64,000 nucleotides of DNA. Source: Candidatus Thorarchaeota archaeon (lineage in GTDB: Archaea > Asgardarchaeota > Thorarchaeia > Thorarchaeales > Thorarchaeaceae). Below the pieces are notes generated by a model, which worked only from the letters and a program-made list of their open reading frames with translations, did no database searches and was not told where the DNA came from. The stretch lies in the NCBI GenBank assembly GCA_018335335.1, contig JAGXKG010000001.1, positions 62,001 to 126,000 of the forward strand, given 5' to 3'. This document shows, piece by piece, positions 54,949 to 63,436 of this stretch; the stretch's first letter is position 1, and each line of letters begins with the position of its first letter. Made by a program: the position numbers and the translations under genes.

Positions 54949-55313
54949 GTCAATTTCTGCGCTGCTGCGGTCAATGCAATTTGGGGCAAATCTTTGAGAT
55001 TCTCTACCTTTCTCAAATCTATCGTTTCATAGCCCCTTTCTCGTATTCTTAGCTCTCTAAGTGACTCCATCACGGCTGCAACATCAACACCACGCGGGCA
55101 TCGTACCGAACAAGTAAAGCAACTGGCACAAATCCACGGGGTCTCCTTATCAAGGACGCTTTCGTCACCCCGTTGGATGTACATGAGCACTTGATGCGGC
55201 AATAGGTCCATATGAGCCGTAAAAAGGCAGCCTGCGGAACACTTACCACATTGATAGCAAGCGTCTACATTCACGCCAGAGATCTCACTTATCCTTTCTT
55301 CCAATTCATTCAA
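54942..55313 (-). CDS. hdrC: heterodisulfide reductase subunit C-like
   Basis: HdrC carries two [4Fe-4S] clusters between HdrA and HdrB. The two motifs are CYQCGKCSAGC (residues 19-29) and CASCFTCSVRC. Length (123) is slightly under the usual. It overlaps the protease gene by four bases and hdrB by seven. The gene order in this operon, HdrC before HdrB and after the hydrogenase, differs from the usual grouping with HdrA. Confidence 0.93.
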   Translation of the reverse strand: MNELEERISEISGVNVDACYQCGKCSAGCLFTAHMDLLPHQVLMYIQRGDESVLDKETPWICASCFTCSVRCPRGVDVAAVMESLRELRIRERGYETIDLRKVENLKDLPQIALTAAAQKLTW

Positions 55314-55876
55314 GCTGATTCACCTGTTAATTCGCACTGTATCAAATTGAGTACCTTGTTAATTCCTGTTTGGAGTTCATAGGTAATTTCGCGGGTCATT
55401 TCTAGTTTATTGATACATAGACCATATACAACCACACGGCTAGGAAATCGTAGAGAGTAGAGTTCCTTGTATATCTTCAAAACCTCAAGAATACTAGCGG
55501 TATGCGGAGTAAGCATCCTTAGGGGCTTCTGATCAGCGAGCCCGTTAAACCGGATTATTTCGCCAGATTCTCTTTCTGCATCTACAAAAGCGTCTATCAA
55601 AATAGCTCGATCATAGCCTAAGAATCGCTCTGCAACAGAGAAAGGTGAGGATGATGACCATACCACCTCAACTGTGCTGGGCAGGTTGCATTCTTTAAGC
55701 TGTCTGGCAGTTTGAATGCCTGCAGCATCATCACCAAATATCGGATTTCCCCATCCATAGACTATGGTCTTCTGCCGTTGAATAGGCTTAGTTGCTGTAA
55801 CTGCTAATTCATTCCCCTCCCAAGTCGCCGTATTACATTTCCATCGGAATCTCGAAATACTAGTTCCAATGGGCAT
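55310..55876 (-). CDS. hydrogenase maturation protease
   Basis: This endopeptidase removes the C-terminal tail of the NiFe-hydrogenase large subunit after nickel insertion. The metal-binding motif is IVYGWGNPIFGDDAAG, and the second acidic residue lies in AILIDAFVDAERES. Length after the first strand is normal. The start is uncertain. The family start lies just before KTIVYGWGNP, but no canonical start codon exists there. The ATG used lies inside the end of mvhA, with an overlap of about 73 bases. A GGGAGGGG site stands before a TTA codon (55807) close to the expected start. The target is MvhA, which has a 28-residue tail after DPCLSCSTH. Confidence 0.82.
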   Translation of the reverse strand: MPIGTSISRFRWKCNTATWEGNELAVTATKPIQRQKTIVYGWGNPIFGDDAAGIQTARQLKECNLPSTVEVVWSSSSPFSVAERFLGYDRAILIDAFVDAERESGEIIRFNGLADQKPLRMLTPHTASILEVLKIYKELYSLRFPSRVVVYGLCINKLEMTREITYELQTGINKVLNLIQCELTGESA

Positions 55877-57291
55877 TTGCCAGGTAAAGAGTGAGTTGAG
55901 CATGATAGACAAGGATCATAGGCCCGATATGCCATCTCAACACGGTTTAGAATTCCTTCGGAAACGTTCCCACCGTGTACCAGAGCTTTAGCTGCTTTCT
56001 TCACATCCAATGATATTGCGGCATTATTCATGGTAGTAGGTACTATCAAGTTGGCTGAAGTGATTCGCGCCTTTTCGTCAGCCTTGTAGTGATGAATCAA
56101 TGTACCCCGTGGCGCTTCAACACATCCAACACCCTCGCCTGTGAAACTGCCCTCCTTATTTCGGGGTTTTCCATGAATGATGTCGGGATCATCAAGTATC
56201 TCAAGCATCCGCTCAATGTTGTATACCGATTCAATTAATCGAGCCCAGTTGTAACCTAAAGTAGCATGAGCAGGGTTGCCTAGCGTCTCAATGAATTCCT
56301 CGTATACCTCCTGAGCGATGGATGTTGGCATTCCATCTGTCACGTTTAATCGAGGTAAGGCATTCACTCTGTAGATGCCACTCTCTTCTCCATCAGCAAA
56401 ACCATTCCACCCGATATTCTTCAGGTATGGGAATTTCGAATAGCTCCATGGTTGACTGATTTCCTCTATATGGTCAAGGTAATCATTCGGTGAGAAGGTG
56501 AAACTCTCATCTCCAGTTGGATTGATGACTTTCAAATCGCCATCATAGAAATTCATCTGGTCGTTTTCATCAACGAGCCCCATATAGTAGGTTTCAAGCC
56601 GATACATGTCACCGAAGAACAAATCATGATACTTCTCGTTCTCGATAATATTTGCCTTGAAGAAATCGTGGAAATCTAGCGTGAAATCCAGTATTTCCTT
56701 CGACATCTCTTCGATAGTGTCTCTCTCTTCCTCGGTTATGAGCCTAGATACTCCTCCAGGTAGGGCTATGACCGGATGAACGGCCTTGCCTGCTATGATT
56801 TCTTGGATTTTTTCTGCATCGGCATGATACTTGAGAGCATCTTTTGCTATGTCCGGGTGTTCCTGAAGTAATCCAATGATATTCCGAGTGGAGGGTTCAC
56901 TATTTTCGGAAAGGAAGAAGTCAGGGGAGGCCAAAACAAAGAAGTGCAGAAGATGTGAATGTAAATTGTGAGCATTATAAGATAACTCACGTAGCTTCTT
57001 ACTAGCAGGTGTTGGTTCTAATCCAAAAAGATGATCCATAGCCTTGGCAGCAGACATATGATGGGCCCAGGAACAAACACCACAAACTCGTGACGCAATC
57101 CGCGGGACTTCTTCTGCTTGTCGCCCCTTTAGAAAGCCTTCAAAGCCTCGGTAATCAAGCACTTGGAAGTAGGCATTTTTCACGTTGCCATCATCATCAA
57201 GAATGATATTGATTTTCCCCTCACCCTCAAGGCGAGTACAAGGTTGAATCCTGATGATTTCGTTGTCAGGTCCTATATCTAATTCAGTCAT
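55804..57291 (-). CDS. mvhA: NiFe hydrogenase large subunit, MvhA-like (group 3)
   Basis: This subunit holds the NiFe site that oxidises hydrogen. The N-terminal ligands are in RVCGVCSWAHH (near residue 68) and the C-terminal ligands in DPCLSCSTH. The tail of 28 residues after the last His (SLPGKCPLELVF onward) should be cut by the protease encoded next. Length (495) is normal for group 3c. It lies between mvhG and the protease gene. The absence of an FrhB-like F420 subunit and the presence of mvhD and hdrA point to the F420-independent type. Confidence 0.96.
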   Translation of the reverse strand: MTELDIGPDNEIIRIQPCTRLEGEGKINIILDDDGNVKNAYFQVLDYRGFEGFLKGRQAEEVPRIASRVCGVCSWAHHMSAAKAMDHLFGLEPTPASKKLRELSYNAHNLHSHLLHFFVLASPDFFLSENSEPSTRNIIGLLQEHPDIAKDALKYHADAEKIQEIIAGKAVHPVIALPGGVSRLITEEERDTIEEMSKEILDFTLDFHDFFKANIIENEKYHDLFFGDMYRLETYYMGLVDENDQMNFYDGDLKVINPTGDESFTFSPNDYLDHIEEISQPWSYSKFPYLKNIGWNGFADGEESGIYRVNALPRLNVTDGMPTSIAQEVYEEFIETLGNPAHATLGYNWARLIESVYNIERMLEILDDPDIIHGKPRNKEGSFTGEGVGCVEAPRGTLIHHYKADEKARITSANLIVPTTMNNAAISLDVKKAAKALVHGGNVSEGILNRVEMAYRAYDPCLSCSTHSLPGKCPLELVFRDSDGNVIRRLGRGMN

Positions 57292-57297
57292 CGTATA

Positions 57298-58278
57298 TCA
57301 TTTCTCCTGATGTTTCCTGTTGATTATTGCTACTGGAAGCGCAAATCTGTAGAAGAGTCCAACCGGATCGATAATCCCTTCAGTTAGAAGACGCATGAGC
57401 TCCTCCTCACTGATTTGCTTCTCTTTGCCCAACATGATTGATGAAGCTATACTCGAGAGGAATTTTGTTCCTTGGTCGCGTATTTTTGGTGTAGGACCAA
57501 AGCATCCACGACAGGGCATATTCTTAGACGTGCATCTGGGTTCTTCTCCACATCCAGCGCGTGTTACTGGACCAAGACAGAGAACTCCCTGACTCAAGAA
57601 GCACTCATCTTCGTCCAAGTCGCTTTCATGGACTCTCATTACTTTCTCAATCGAAATTTTGTCGGGTTTTTCTCGTTCACAGTACTCACACACTGTCCCT
57701 TCCTTCGCAAGGAAAAATGCATCTGGAACGTTGCCATTTTCACGATAATCTTTGACGAAGTCAATCAAATCAATCACAGATTGAACAGGGGGAGGGCACC
57801 CAGGAACAAATACGTCGAATTCTACAAGATCTGCCGGTGAAGAAGTATAATCGCGTAGTTTGGGCATTTTCAGCTCTTCGATAGTGATTTCTTCCAAGCT
57901 AGGAACCCCTTCAGCTCTCGTATTCGGTGCATTGGAATATGCAGTTGCAAGAAGCGATTCACTTGTTTCTACATTTCCTAAACCTGGAATGCCTCCATAA
58001 CATGAACAGGTACCAAAGGCAACAAGGATAGCAGATTTTTCCTCCAAAAGCCGTAGAACAGTCTCATGTTCATCCGTTCTGACTGCTCCAAAATATACAC
58101 CAACATCGATGTTGCTGACTTCCTCTAGTCGCTCGATTTTCCCATCTACAACCGCGGGCCAGTAAACAATCTCAGCTATCTCAGCTAAGTCCGCGAGTTT
58201 CGTGCCCACATCTGTAAAAGCAACATCACAACCTCCACAGATTGAGCCGTATCCTACAGCAAACTTTGCCTTTTTCAT
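57298..58278 (-). CDS. mvhG: NiFe hydrogenase small subunit, MvhG-like
   Basis: This subunit carries three [4Fe-4S] clusters between the NiFe site and MvhD. The proximal-cluster motif is SICGGCDVAFTD at the N-terminus, with no signal peptide, so the enzyme is cytoplasmic. Other ligands are in FGTCSCYGG, VPGCPPP, and a later group CEYCE, RCTSKNMPCRGCFGP. Length (326) is normal. It overlaps mvhD by four bases. Confidence 0.95.
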   Translation of the reverse strand: MKKAKFAVGYGSICGGCDVAFTDVGTKLADLAEIAEIVYWPAVVDGKIERLEEVSNIDVGVYFGAVRTDEHETVLRLLEEKSAILVAFGTCSCYGGIPGLGNVETSESLLATAYSNAPNTRAEGVPSLEEITIEELKMPKLRDYTSSPADLVEFDVFVPGCPPPVQSVIDLIDFVKDYRENGNVPDAFFLAKEGTVCEYCEREKPDKISIEKVMRVHESDLDEDECFLSQGVLCLGPVTRAGCGEEPRCTSKNMPCRGCFGPTPKIRDQGTKFLSSIASSIMLGKEKQISEEELMRLLTEGIIDPVGLFYRFALPVAIINRKHQEK

Positions 58279-58703
58279 TGAATAACCTCATTCTGTTCCA
58301 TAACAAAAGGTCCGAGATCACGCAGTTCATACGTGAAATCGTGAATTGTTTCAGCGAATTTTCGGCCCTCGCTAGCGCTAATCCAGTCCAAACGAACACG
58401 TTTTGGGTTTATTCCCATCTGCTTCAGGAAAGTCTTGAGAACAGTAATCCGTTTGAAGGCCTGATAATTTCCGCGAATATAGTGACAATCATTGGGAGTG
58501 TGACATCCTGCAATGAGAACACCATCGGATTCTCTGAGGGCCTCAAGAATATGGGATAAATCGATTCGTCCAGTACACGGAAATCGTACTGGGGTCACGG
58601 TTGGTGGATACTTAATACGACTTGTTCCAGCCATATCTGCACCAGCATATCCACACCATTTGCACAAGAAGGCAGTTATCTTCGGTTCGAAAGTCATTGT
58701 CAT
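58275..58703 (-). CDS. mvhD: MvhD-like iron-sulfur protein
   Basis: MvhD bears a [2Fe-2S] cluster and links the hydrogenase to HdrA. The motif CKWCGYAGADMAG at the start and GCHTPNDCHYIRGN in the middle are those of the family (usually GCHPGDCHY), with an Asn-containing variant. The end is helical. Length (142) is normal. It overlaps hdrA and mvhG by four bases each, indicating tight coupling. Confidence 0.95.
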   Translation of the reverse strand: MTMTFEPKITAFLCKWCGYAGADMAGTSRIKYPPTVTPVRFPCTGRIDLSHILEALRESDGVLIAGCHTPNDCHYIRGNYQAFKRITVLKTFLKQMGINPKRVRLDWISASEGRKFAETIHDFTYELRDLGPFVMEQNEVIQ

Positions 58704-60685
58704 AACCCTCCAGTAATAGCATGAATCATATCCATGGTTTGACTATCGGTCATGTTGATTATCTCGATAGCTCCAGCAGGACATGTCGATGCACACGAAC
58801 CACAGCCTTCACATAGAACGTCCTCTACTTTCGCTTTGCCATTATCCATTGAAAGCGCACCATACGGACATACATTCACACACAGTCGACAACCGGAACA
58901 GAGATCCCGATCAACTCGCGAAACCATTGGAGGATGTGATATCTGATCGTGTGATAGAAGATCTAGTGCCTTACTAGCTGCTCCACTAGCCTGAGCTACT
59001 GTAGTCTGGATATCTTTGGGACCATGCGCCAACCCTGCAACAAAAATGCCAGAAGTGGGAGACTCGACAGGTCTCAATTTCGGATGTTCCTCTTTTATCC
59101 AGCCGTATTCGTCATACTGAGCTCCCAATGTGGTGGCTAAGTCTCTTAGACCCTTTGGAGCTACCATGCTCAAAGCTAGAACAACCATATCAAAGTCTTC
59201 TTCCAAACGCTCCCCTTTGAGCGTATCAACTCCAAAGACAGTAACCTTTCCATCCTGTTCGAAAATCTTGGAGACTTTACCGCGAATATAGTTAACACCA
59301 GCGTCTTCGCGAACTCTATTTATGAACTGCTCATAGTTCTTGCCTGAAGCTCGTAAATCGATGTAGAAGTTACATACCTCAGCGTTAGGATAATGCTCAT
59401 GGAAAAGTAGAGCATGTTTACTGGAATACATACAACAGATGGCTGAACAATAATCATTGTGATTCTCATCTCGTGAACCAGCACAATGAATGAAAGCTAT
59501 TTTTTCGGGTATTTTTCCATCACTTGGACGTCGGGGAATACCACTTGTCGGGCCATTTGGTGACAACAATCGCTCGAATTGCAGCGACGTAATGACGTCA
59601 GGATATGTACCTGCGCCATATTCTCCAATATTCTTGGGTGAATAAATCTCATAACCTGTTGCTACAATCATTACCCCTACGTCTTCTTCAATAATCTCAG
59701 GCTTCTGGTCATAATTAATTGCATCTGCTTCACAGACTTCTTGGCATTTGGAGCAAACTATGTGTTTCATTCCCATAGGATTCAAACACGCATCAATATC
59801 AATCGTGTAGGTAGAAGGGATTGCTTGGGGGAATGGTATGTAGATTGGCCTTCGGAATGTAAGGCCTTCGTCAAAATTAGATAGTGTGAATTCTGGACAT
59901 ACGTCTTCGCAATCAGCACAGAGATTACACGCATCTGGATCGATATAAGTCGGGTTCTTTCGAATCGTGACATGGAAATTGCCGACATAACCTTCAACAC
60001 CAACTACTTCTGAAGAAGTAAGCAACTTGATATTCGGATGGTTGGCAACTTCCGACATGCGGGGTGTTAGTATGCATGACGCGCAGTCAAGGGTCGGAAA
60101 TGTTTCTGCCAGTTTGGCCATATGTCCTCCAATTGTAGATTCTTTCTCAACTAGGAGTACCTCGTGACCTGCATCCGCAATATCAAGAGCTGCCTGAATA
60201 CCGGCTATTCCGCCACCAATAACAAGGGCTCGTCGATGAAGATCAACCTGAATAGAATCTAGTTCTTCATTAGATGCAACTTTCTCAATCATAGTTCTGG
60301 CGATTCGTACTGCTTTGTCTGTCGCCTTCACTCGGTCCTCGTGTACCCATGAATCTTGCTCGCGGATGTTTGCGATTTCACATTTGTAGCGATTCATTCC
60401 AACTCGTTCAACCACATCACGAAAAGTGTGCTCGTGAAGAGAAGGAGAACACGCTGCGACCACCACAGAGGAGAGATTGTGTTCAGTAATGGCATTCTGA
60501 ATGAGTTCCTGGCCAGGTTGACTGCACATATAGTCATAATCTTCGCTATGAACAACAGAGGGGTGTTTGCCAATTCTTGCAGCCACCTCTTCAACATCTA
60601 CCGTCTCAGCAATGTTTCTGCCGCAGTGACACACGAATACGCCAATTCTCTCGTCGGTTTCTTTCTCGTTATCTGTCAAAGTCAC
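58700..60685 (-). CDS. hdrA: heterodisulfide reductase subunit A-like
   Basis: HdrA is the flavoprotein where electrons are bifurcated between ferredoxin and HdrB/C. The N-terminal part has VFVCHCGRNIAETVDV, and the FAD domain ALVIGGGIAGIQAALDIADA starts near 153. Cysteines follow in DCASCILTPRMSE. Inserted ferredoxin motifs are CNLCADCEDVCP and CSKCQEVC, and the C-terminal ones are CSGCRLCVNVCP and CEGCGSCASTCP. Length (661) is normal. The GTG start follows GGAG by six bases. It is the first gene of the operon, with a palindrome and TATA-like element upstream. The full set of HdrA, B and C with MvhA, D and G is present. Confidence 0.96.
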   Translation of the reverse strand: MTLTDNEKETDERIGVFVCHCGRNIAETVDVEEVAARIGKHPSVVHSEDYDYMCSQPGQELIQNAITEHNLSSVVVAACSPSLHEHTFRDVVERVGMNRYKCEIANIREQDSWVHEDRVKATDKAVRIARTMIEKVASNEELDSIQVDLHRRALVIGGGIAGIQAALDIADAGHEVLLVEKESTIGGHMAKLAETFPTLDCASCILTPRMSEVANHPNIKLLTSSEVVGVEGYVGNFHVTIRKNPTYIDPDACNLCADCEDVCPEFTLSNFDEGLTFRRPIYIPFPQAIPSTYTIDIDACLNPMGMKHIVCSKCQEVCEADAINYDQKPEIIEEDVGVMIVATGYEIYSPKNIGEYGAGTYPDVITSLQFERLLSPNGPTSGIPRRPSDGKIPEKIAFIHCAGSRDENHNDYCSAICCMYSSKHALLFHEHYPNAEVCNFYIDLRASGKNYEQFINRVREDAGVNYIRGKVSKIFEQDGKVTVFGVDTLKGERLEEDFDMVVLALSMVAPKGLRDLATTLGAQYDEYGWIKEEHPKLRPVESPTSGIFVAGLAHGPKDIQTTVAQASGAASKALDLLSHDQISHPPMVSRVDRDLCSGCRLCVNVCPYGALSMDNGKAKVEDVLCEGCGSCASTCPAGAIEIINMTDSQTMDMIHAITGGL

Positions 60686-60814
60686 TTATCTCTCCTAAAA
60701 TCAGTAGGGTGAACTCTTGAAAACAGTCGTTTAGTCGGAAAGGTTCTTTTTGAGCGGAGCAACAACGGGAAATGCCTTCGTAGTTTACGAGAGCCCCACA
60801 TCCACTAAATAACT

Positions 60815-60829
60815 CTGCCGAATCGGCAG
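60815..60829. promoter_or_regulatory. 15-base palindrome upstream of hdrA (operator candidate)
   Basis: CTGCCGAATCGGCAG has perfect 7-base arms around a central A. On the minus strand a TATA-like ttatttag follows directly. It lies about 130 bases before the hdrA start and could bind a regulator of the hydrogenase operon. Confidence 0.45.
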
Positions 60830-60996
60830 TAAGAAAACAATAGTAAATCGGCTCTGGAGGCATAATTTCGGATTATAGTATTAATCAGGTTGTGCAAAGG
60901 AGAAATAAAGGAAGACATACGTCCAGCGAAGGTTAAATTAGGCCAAATTACATAAAGTTATCATACTGGGGGTTCAATCTCATCGAAAGGGAAGAC

Positions 60997-61083
60997 TTGG
61001 CGTTAGTGTTTGCGTTGCTTGTACTGGCATTGGTAGCATTGTACGGTGTATCAGTCCCAATCCTGCGGGCACTTGCGGATTGA
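60997..61083 (+). CDS. possible 28-residue membrane peptide
   Basis: A TTG-initiated frame gives a peptide rich in Leu, Ala and Val (LALVFALLVLALVALYG) followed by a polar end and TGA. This looks like one membrane helix. The ribosome site (aaggga) is weak. Nothing else supports it, and hydrophobic frames of this length arise by chance. I list it as a candidate only. Confidence 0.2.
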   Translation: MALVFALLVLALVALYGVSVPILRALAD

Positions 61084-61165
61084 GAAATCGAATGAACTGC
61101 AAAACAAAGGTAGTAGCAGGGTAAAATCCCTGCTACACATCTATTCTATATTGTCAATAAGGCTT

Positions 61166-61774
61166 CTACTCTTCTACGCCAATTTTCGAGTAGACCTCTG
61201 CTTTTCTCTTGCTTACTCGTTCATCTGCATCATCATGCAGGCTGTTACCATGGGAATCCATGGTTACCATAAGCGGCCCAAATTCTTCAGCTGTGATTAC
61301 CCACAAAGCTTCAGGCATCCCAAGATCTGACCATTCATAAGCTCGGACCTTCTTTAGTCCTCGAGCAGCAAGAGCTCCACAACCCCCTGTAAAACTGCAG
61401 TAAACCGCTCCAACTTCCTTGAGAGCCGCCAGTGTTCTATCAGCCATGCCACCTTTTCCGATAATGACGCGAGCTTTGTAGTTGCGCAAGAACTCATCCT
61501 CGAAAATTTCCATTCGGATACTTGTTGTTGGTCCAGCGGAAACAATATTCCATTCTCCGTCTTTTTGCTGTGCAACTGGGCCTACATGATAGACAACGCT
61601 GCCTTCAAATTCAACAGGAGTTTTTTCTCCCTTCTCATACATCTCAAGCGCGCGCTCGTGGGCCTCGTCTCTTGCAGTGTAGACATGTTCGCCACTAACA
61701 TAGATAACATCGCCAACTTTGAGTTTGCGAGCTTCTTCTTCTGAAATCGGCGTAGTTAGATGATACTCTGCCAT
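61166..61774 (-). CDS. fumB: class I fumarate hydratase, beta subunit
   Basis: This subunit of the two-part, iron-sulfur fumarase (or the related tartrate dehydratase) has the family texts PISEEEARKLKVGDVIYVSG, SAGPTTSIRMEIFE, IIGKGGM and TGGCGALAARGLKKV. It ends near the convergent small-peptide region. The alpha-subunit gene is one base away upstream, so both form one operon. Length (202) is normal. Fumarase rather than another hydro-lyase is supported by the fumarate-reductase-type genes in the same window. Confidence 0.92.
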   Translation of the reverse strand: MAEYHLTTPISEEEARKLKVGDVIYVSGEHVYTARDEAHERALEMYEKGEKTPVEFEGSVVYHVGPVAQQKDGEWNIVSAGPTTSIRMEIFEDEFLRNYKARVIIGKGGMADRTLAALKEVGAVYCSFTGGCGALAARGLKKVRAYEWSDLGMPEALWVITAEEFGPLMVTMDSHGNSLHDDADERVSKRKAEVYSKIGVEE

Positions 61775-61775
61775 T

Positions 61776-62663
61776 TTACTTACCCTCCAATGGATGTGTA
61801 AGATATTCTACTTCAAGATCCTTCGAAATAGTAGCCGTGCTCCGTCTTGCAGCCCAACATTGTACAGCAACTCCTACTGGAAGGCTGGCAGGATGGCGCA
61901 TAGCATAGTCCACCTTAACATCAAGAACTGTGGTCTTCCCACCAAGTCCCATTGGGCCGATGCCTGTTGCGTTCAAAGCCTCAATGATCTCTTCCTCGAT
62001 TTCTGCTACTTCAGGTTCGGGATGCCTCTGATTAAGTGGACGTAACAACTGCTTCTTTGCAATCTTCAGACTAATATCGGCCCCACCCCCAATTCCAACA
62101 CCGATGATATTCGGAGAACAGGCCTTCCCCATATAATCCATGGCATTATCAACAACTAGCTTCTTTACACCAGCCAGACCGACACCGGGCTTCAGCATTC
62201 CGACGATACTTACATTCTCACTGCCCCCACCCTTAGGAAATGCAGTAATCTCCAAGGAATCACCAGGTACTAATTCCCAGTTGAGCCATGGAATTTTCTC
62301 GCCCGTATTGTCGCCCGAATTGCCTCCAACGATAGGGTTCACGGCATTCGGTCTGAGTGGAACATTCTCAGTTGCCTTCCTCGTCGCCTTCGCTAATGCA
62401 TCCTCTACTTCACTCAAGTAAGGAAAATCGTATCCTGCCTTCAAATAGAAAATCATTATGCCAGTATCTTGGCACATGGGTACACCAGTGGATGCGATTT
62501 CCAGATTCTTGAGGATAGCAGACAATTGCGTCTTCGCATTTTCGTTCGTCTCACGCTCATAAGCTTCGCGAAGTGCTGTTTCAACTTCATCTGGCAACTC
62601 CGTTGCAGCTTTCGTGAGCAAACGAACTGTAGCGTCTGTGATTACCTGCTGCGGATCCTTCAT
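61776..62663 (-). CDS. fumA: class I fumarate hydratase, alpha subunit
   Basis: This subunit binds the [4Fe-4S] cluster that activates water. Key text is STGVPMCQDTGIMIF (Cys near 59), VGGNSGDNTGEKIPWLNWE, a Cys in KACSPNIIGVGIGGG and GPMGLGGKTTVLDVKV. Length (295) is normal. The region upstream holds an AGAGGG/CCCTCT hairpin near 62691-62708 that could be an operator. It is the first gene of the fumAB pair, divergent from the prepilin-peptidase-like gene. Confidence 0.94.
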   Translation of the reverse strand: MKDPQQVITDATVRLLTKAATELPDEVETALREAYERETNENAKTQLSAILKNLEIASTGVPMCQDTGIMIFYLKAGYDFPYLSEVEDALAKATRKATENVPLRPNAVNPIVGGNSGDNTGEKIPWLNWELVPGDSLEITAFPKGGGSENVSIVGMLKPGVGLAGVKKLVVDNAMDYMGKACSPNIIGVGIGGGADISLKIAKKQLLRPLNQRHPEPEVAEIEEEIIEALNATGIGPMGLGGKTTVLDVKVDYAMRHPASLPVGVAVQCWAARRSTATISKDLEVEYLTHPLEGK

Positions 62664-62918
62664 TCTATCAGCTTCTTTTAGTGTTTGAAAGAGGGCAATT
62701 TCCCTCTAATCAAGTGGAAGCTGGTAGGGGCTAATCTTTGTTGTGATTTGTAAAATACTATGGCAGCATGACTCAATGGTCCTATAGTTTCTGCTTCCGA
62801 TTATGTAGTCATAAGCGTGCAAAAACGGTATTAGTTATTATTCTGCTCCGCGAGACCTTTAATCAAGATAGATAAGTAACTGATACAGTCAAAGGGTATC
62901 AATAAAGAACGAACCCAG

Positions 62919-63434
62919 TTGGTGTGGGCTTTGGGATACACTCTTCCGGAAGTACTTGCTTTTCTCGCGTCAACAGTATTTCTTTCACTCGTCAGCTACT
63001 ATGATCTCAAAAATCGCCATGTAGAAAACATGATAATGGTTGTAAGTGTTATCATAGGCACTTTGCTTACGTTACTATCAGGCCATCTTTTTCAGTTTCT
63101 GTTGCAACATCTACTTGCGTTATCAGTCACTCTTCTTTTGGCTACACTCCTTTTCCGAGCTGGTGCTATTGGCGGAGCTGACTTCAAATCGCTTCTCATC
63201 ATATCTGTTATGAGCCCTGGTGCTGAATTTTATGATATTATCAATCCATTATTCGAGGGGGTGATAGTGCCTATGCTACAGGTACTTCTCATGCTCGTTT
63301 TAGGGCAGATTTGGTGCGTTTTCAACCGAAGAAACAAAGCAGATGGAGAGGTAACACCTCCCCTATTGCCTTTTCTCTTAGCAGGTTATCTTGTTCTCCA
63401 GACTATTCCTCTTCTAGTGATAATTATGCTATGA
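62919..63434 (+). CDS. A24-type prepilin-peptidase-like membrane protein
   Basis: The protein (171 residues) has about six hydrophobic segments. The two acidic sites of A24 aspartic peptidases are present: D29 in SYYDLKNRHVEN and D88 in AIGGADFK, in place of the usual GxGD. Such enzymes cut class III signal peptides of archaeal flagellins and pilins. The cytosolic cysteine loop of bacterial PilD is absent, as usual in archaeal PibD/FlaK. The start may be the TTG or the GTG directly after it. It is divergent from the fumarase genes. No pilin gene is nearby. The function is likely but the exact substrate is not known. Confidence 0.8.
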   Translation: MVWALGYTLPEVLAFLASTVFLSLVSYYDLKNRHVENMIMVVSVIIGTLLTLLSGHLFQFLLQHLLALSVTLLLATLLFRAGAIGGADFKSLLIISVMSPGAEFYDIINPLFEGVIVPMLQVLLMLVLGQIWCVFNRRNKADGEVTPPLLPFLLAGYLVLQTIPLLVIIML

Positions 63435-63436
63435 GG

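Larger units (their letters stand above)
60686..61165. other. 480-base region between hdrA and fumB genes
   Basis: No long gene is seen. It holds the hdrA leader (about 100 bases), the palindrome and a TATA-like element, AT-rich sequence near 60870-60960 (including ttaatactata on the minus strand), and a short possible gene for a 28-residue hydrophobic peptide. No tRNA or other RNA was recognised. Confidence 0.5.
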
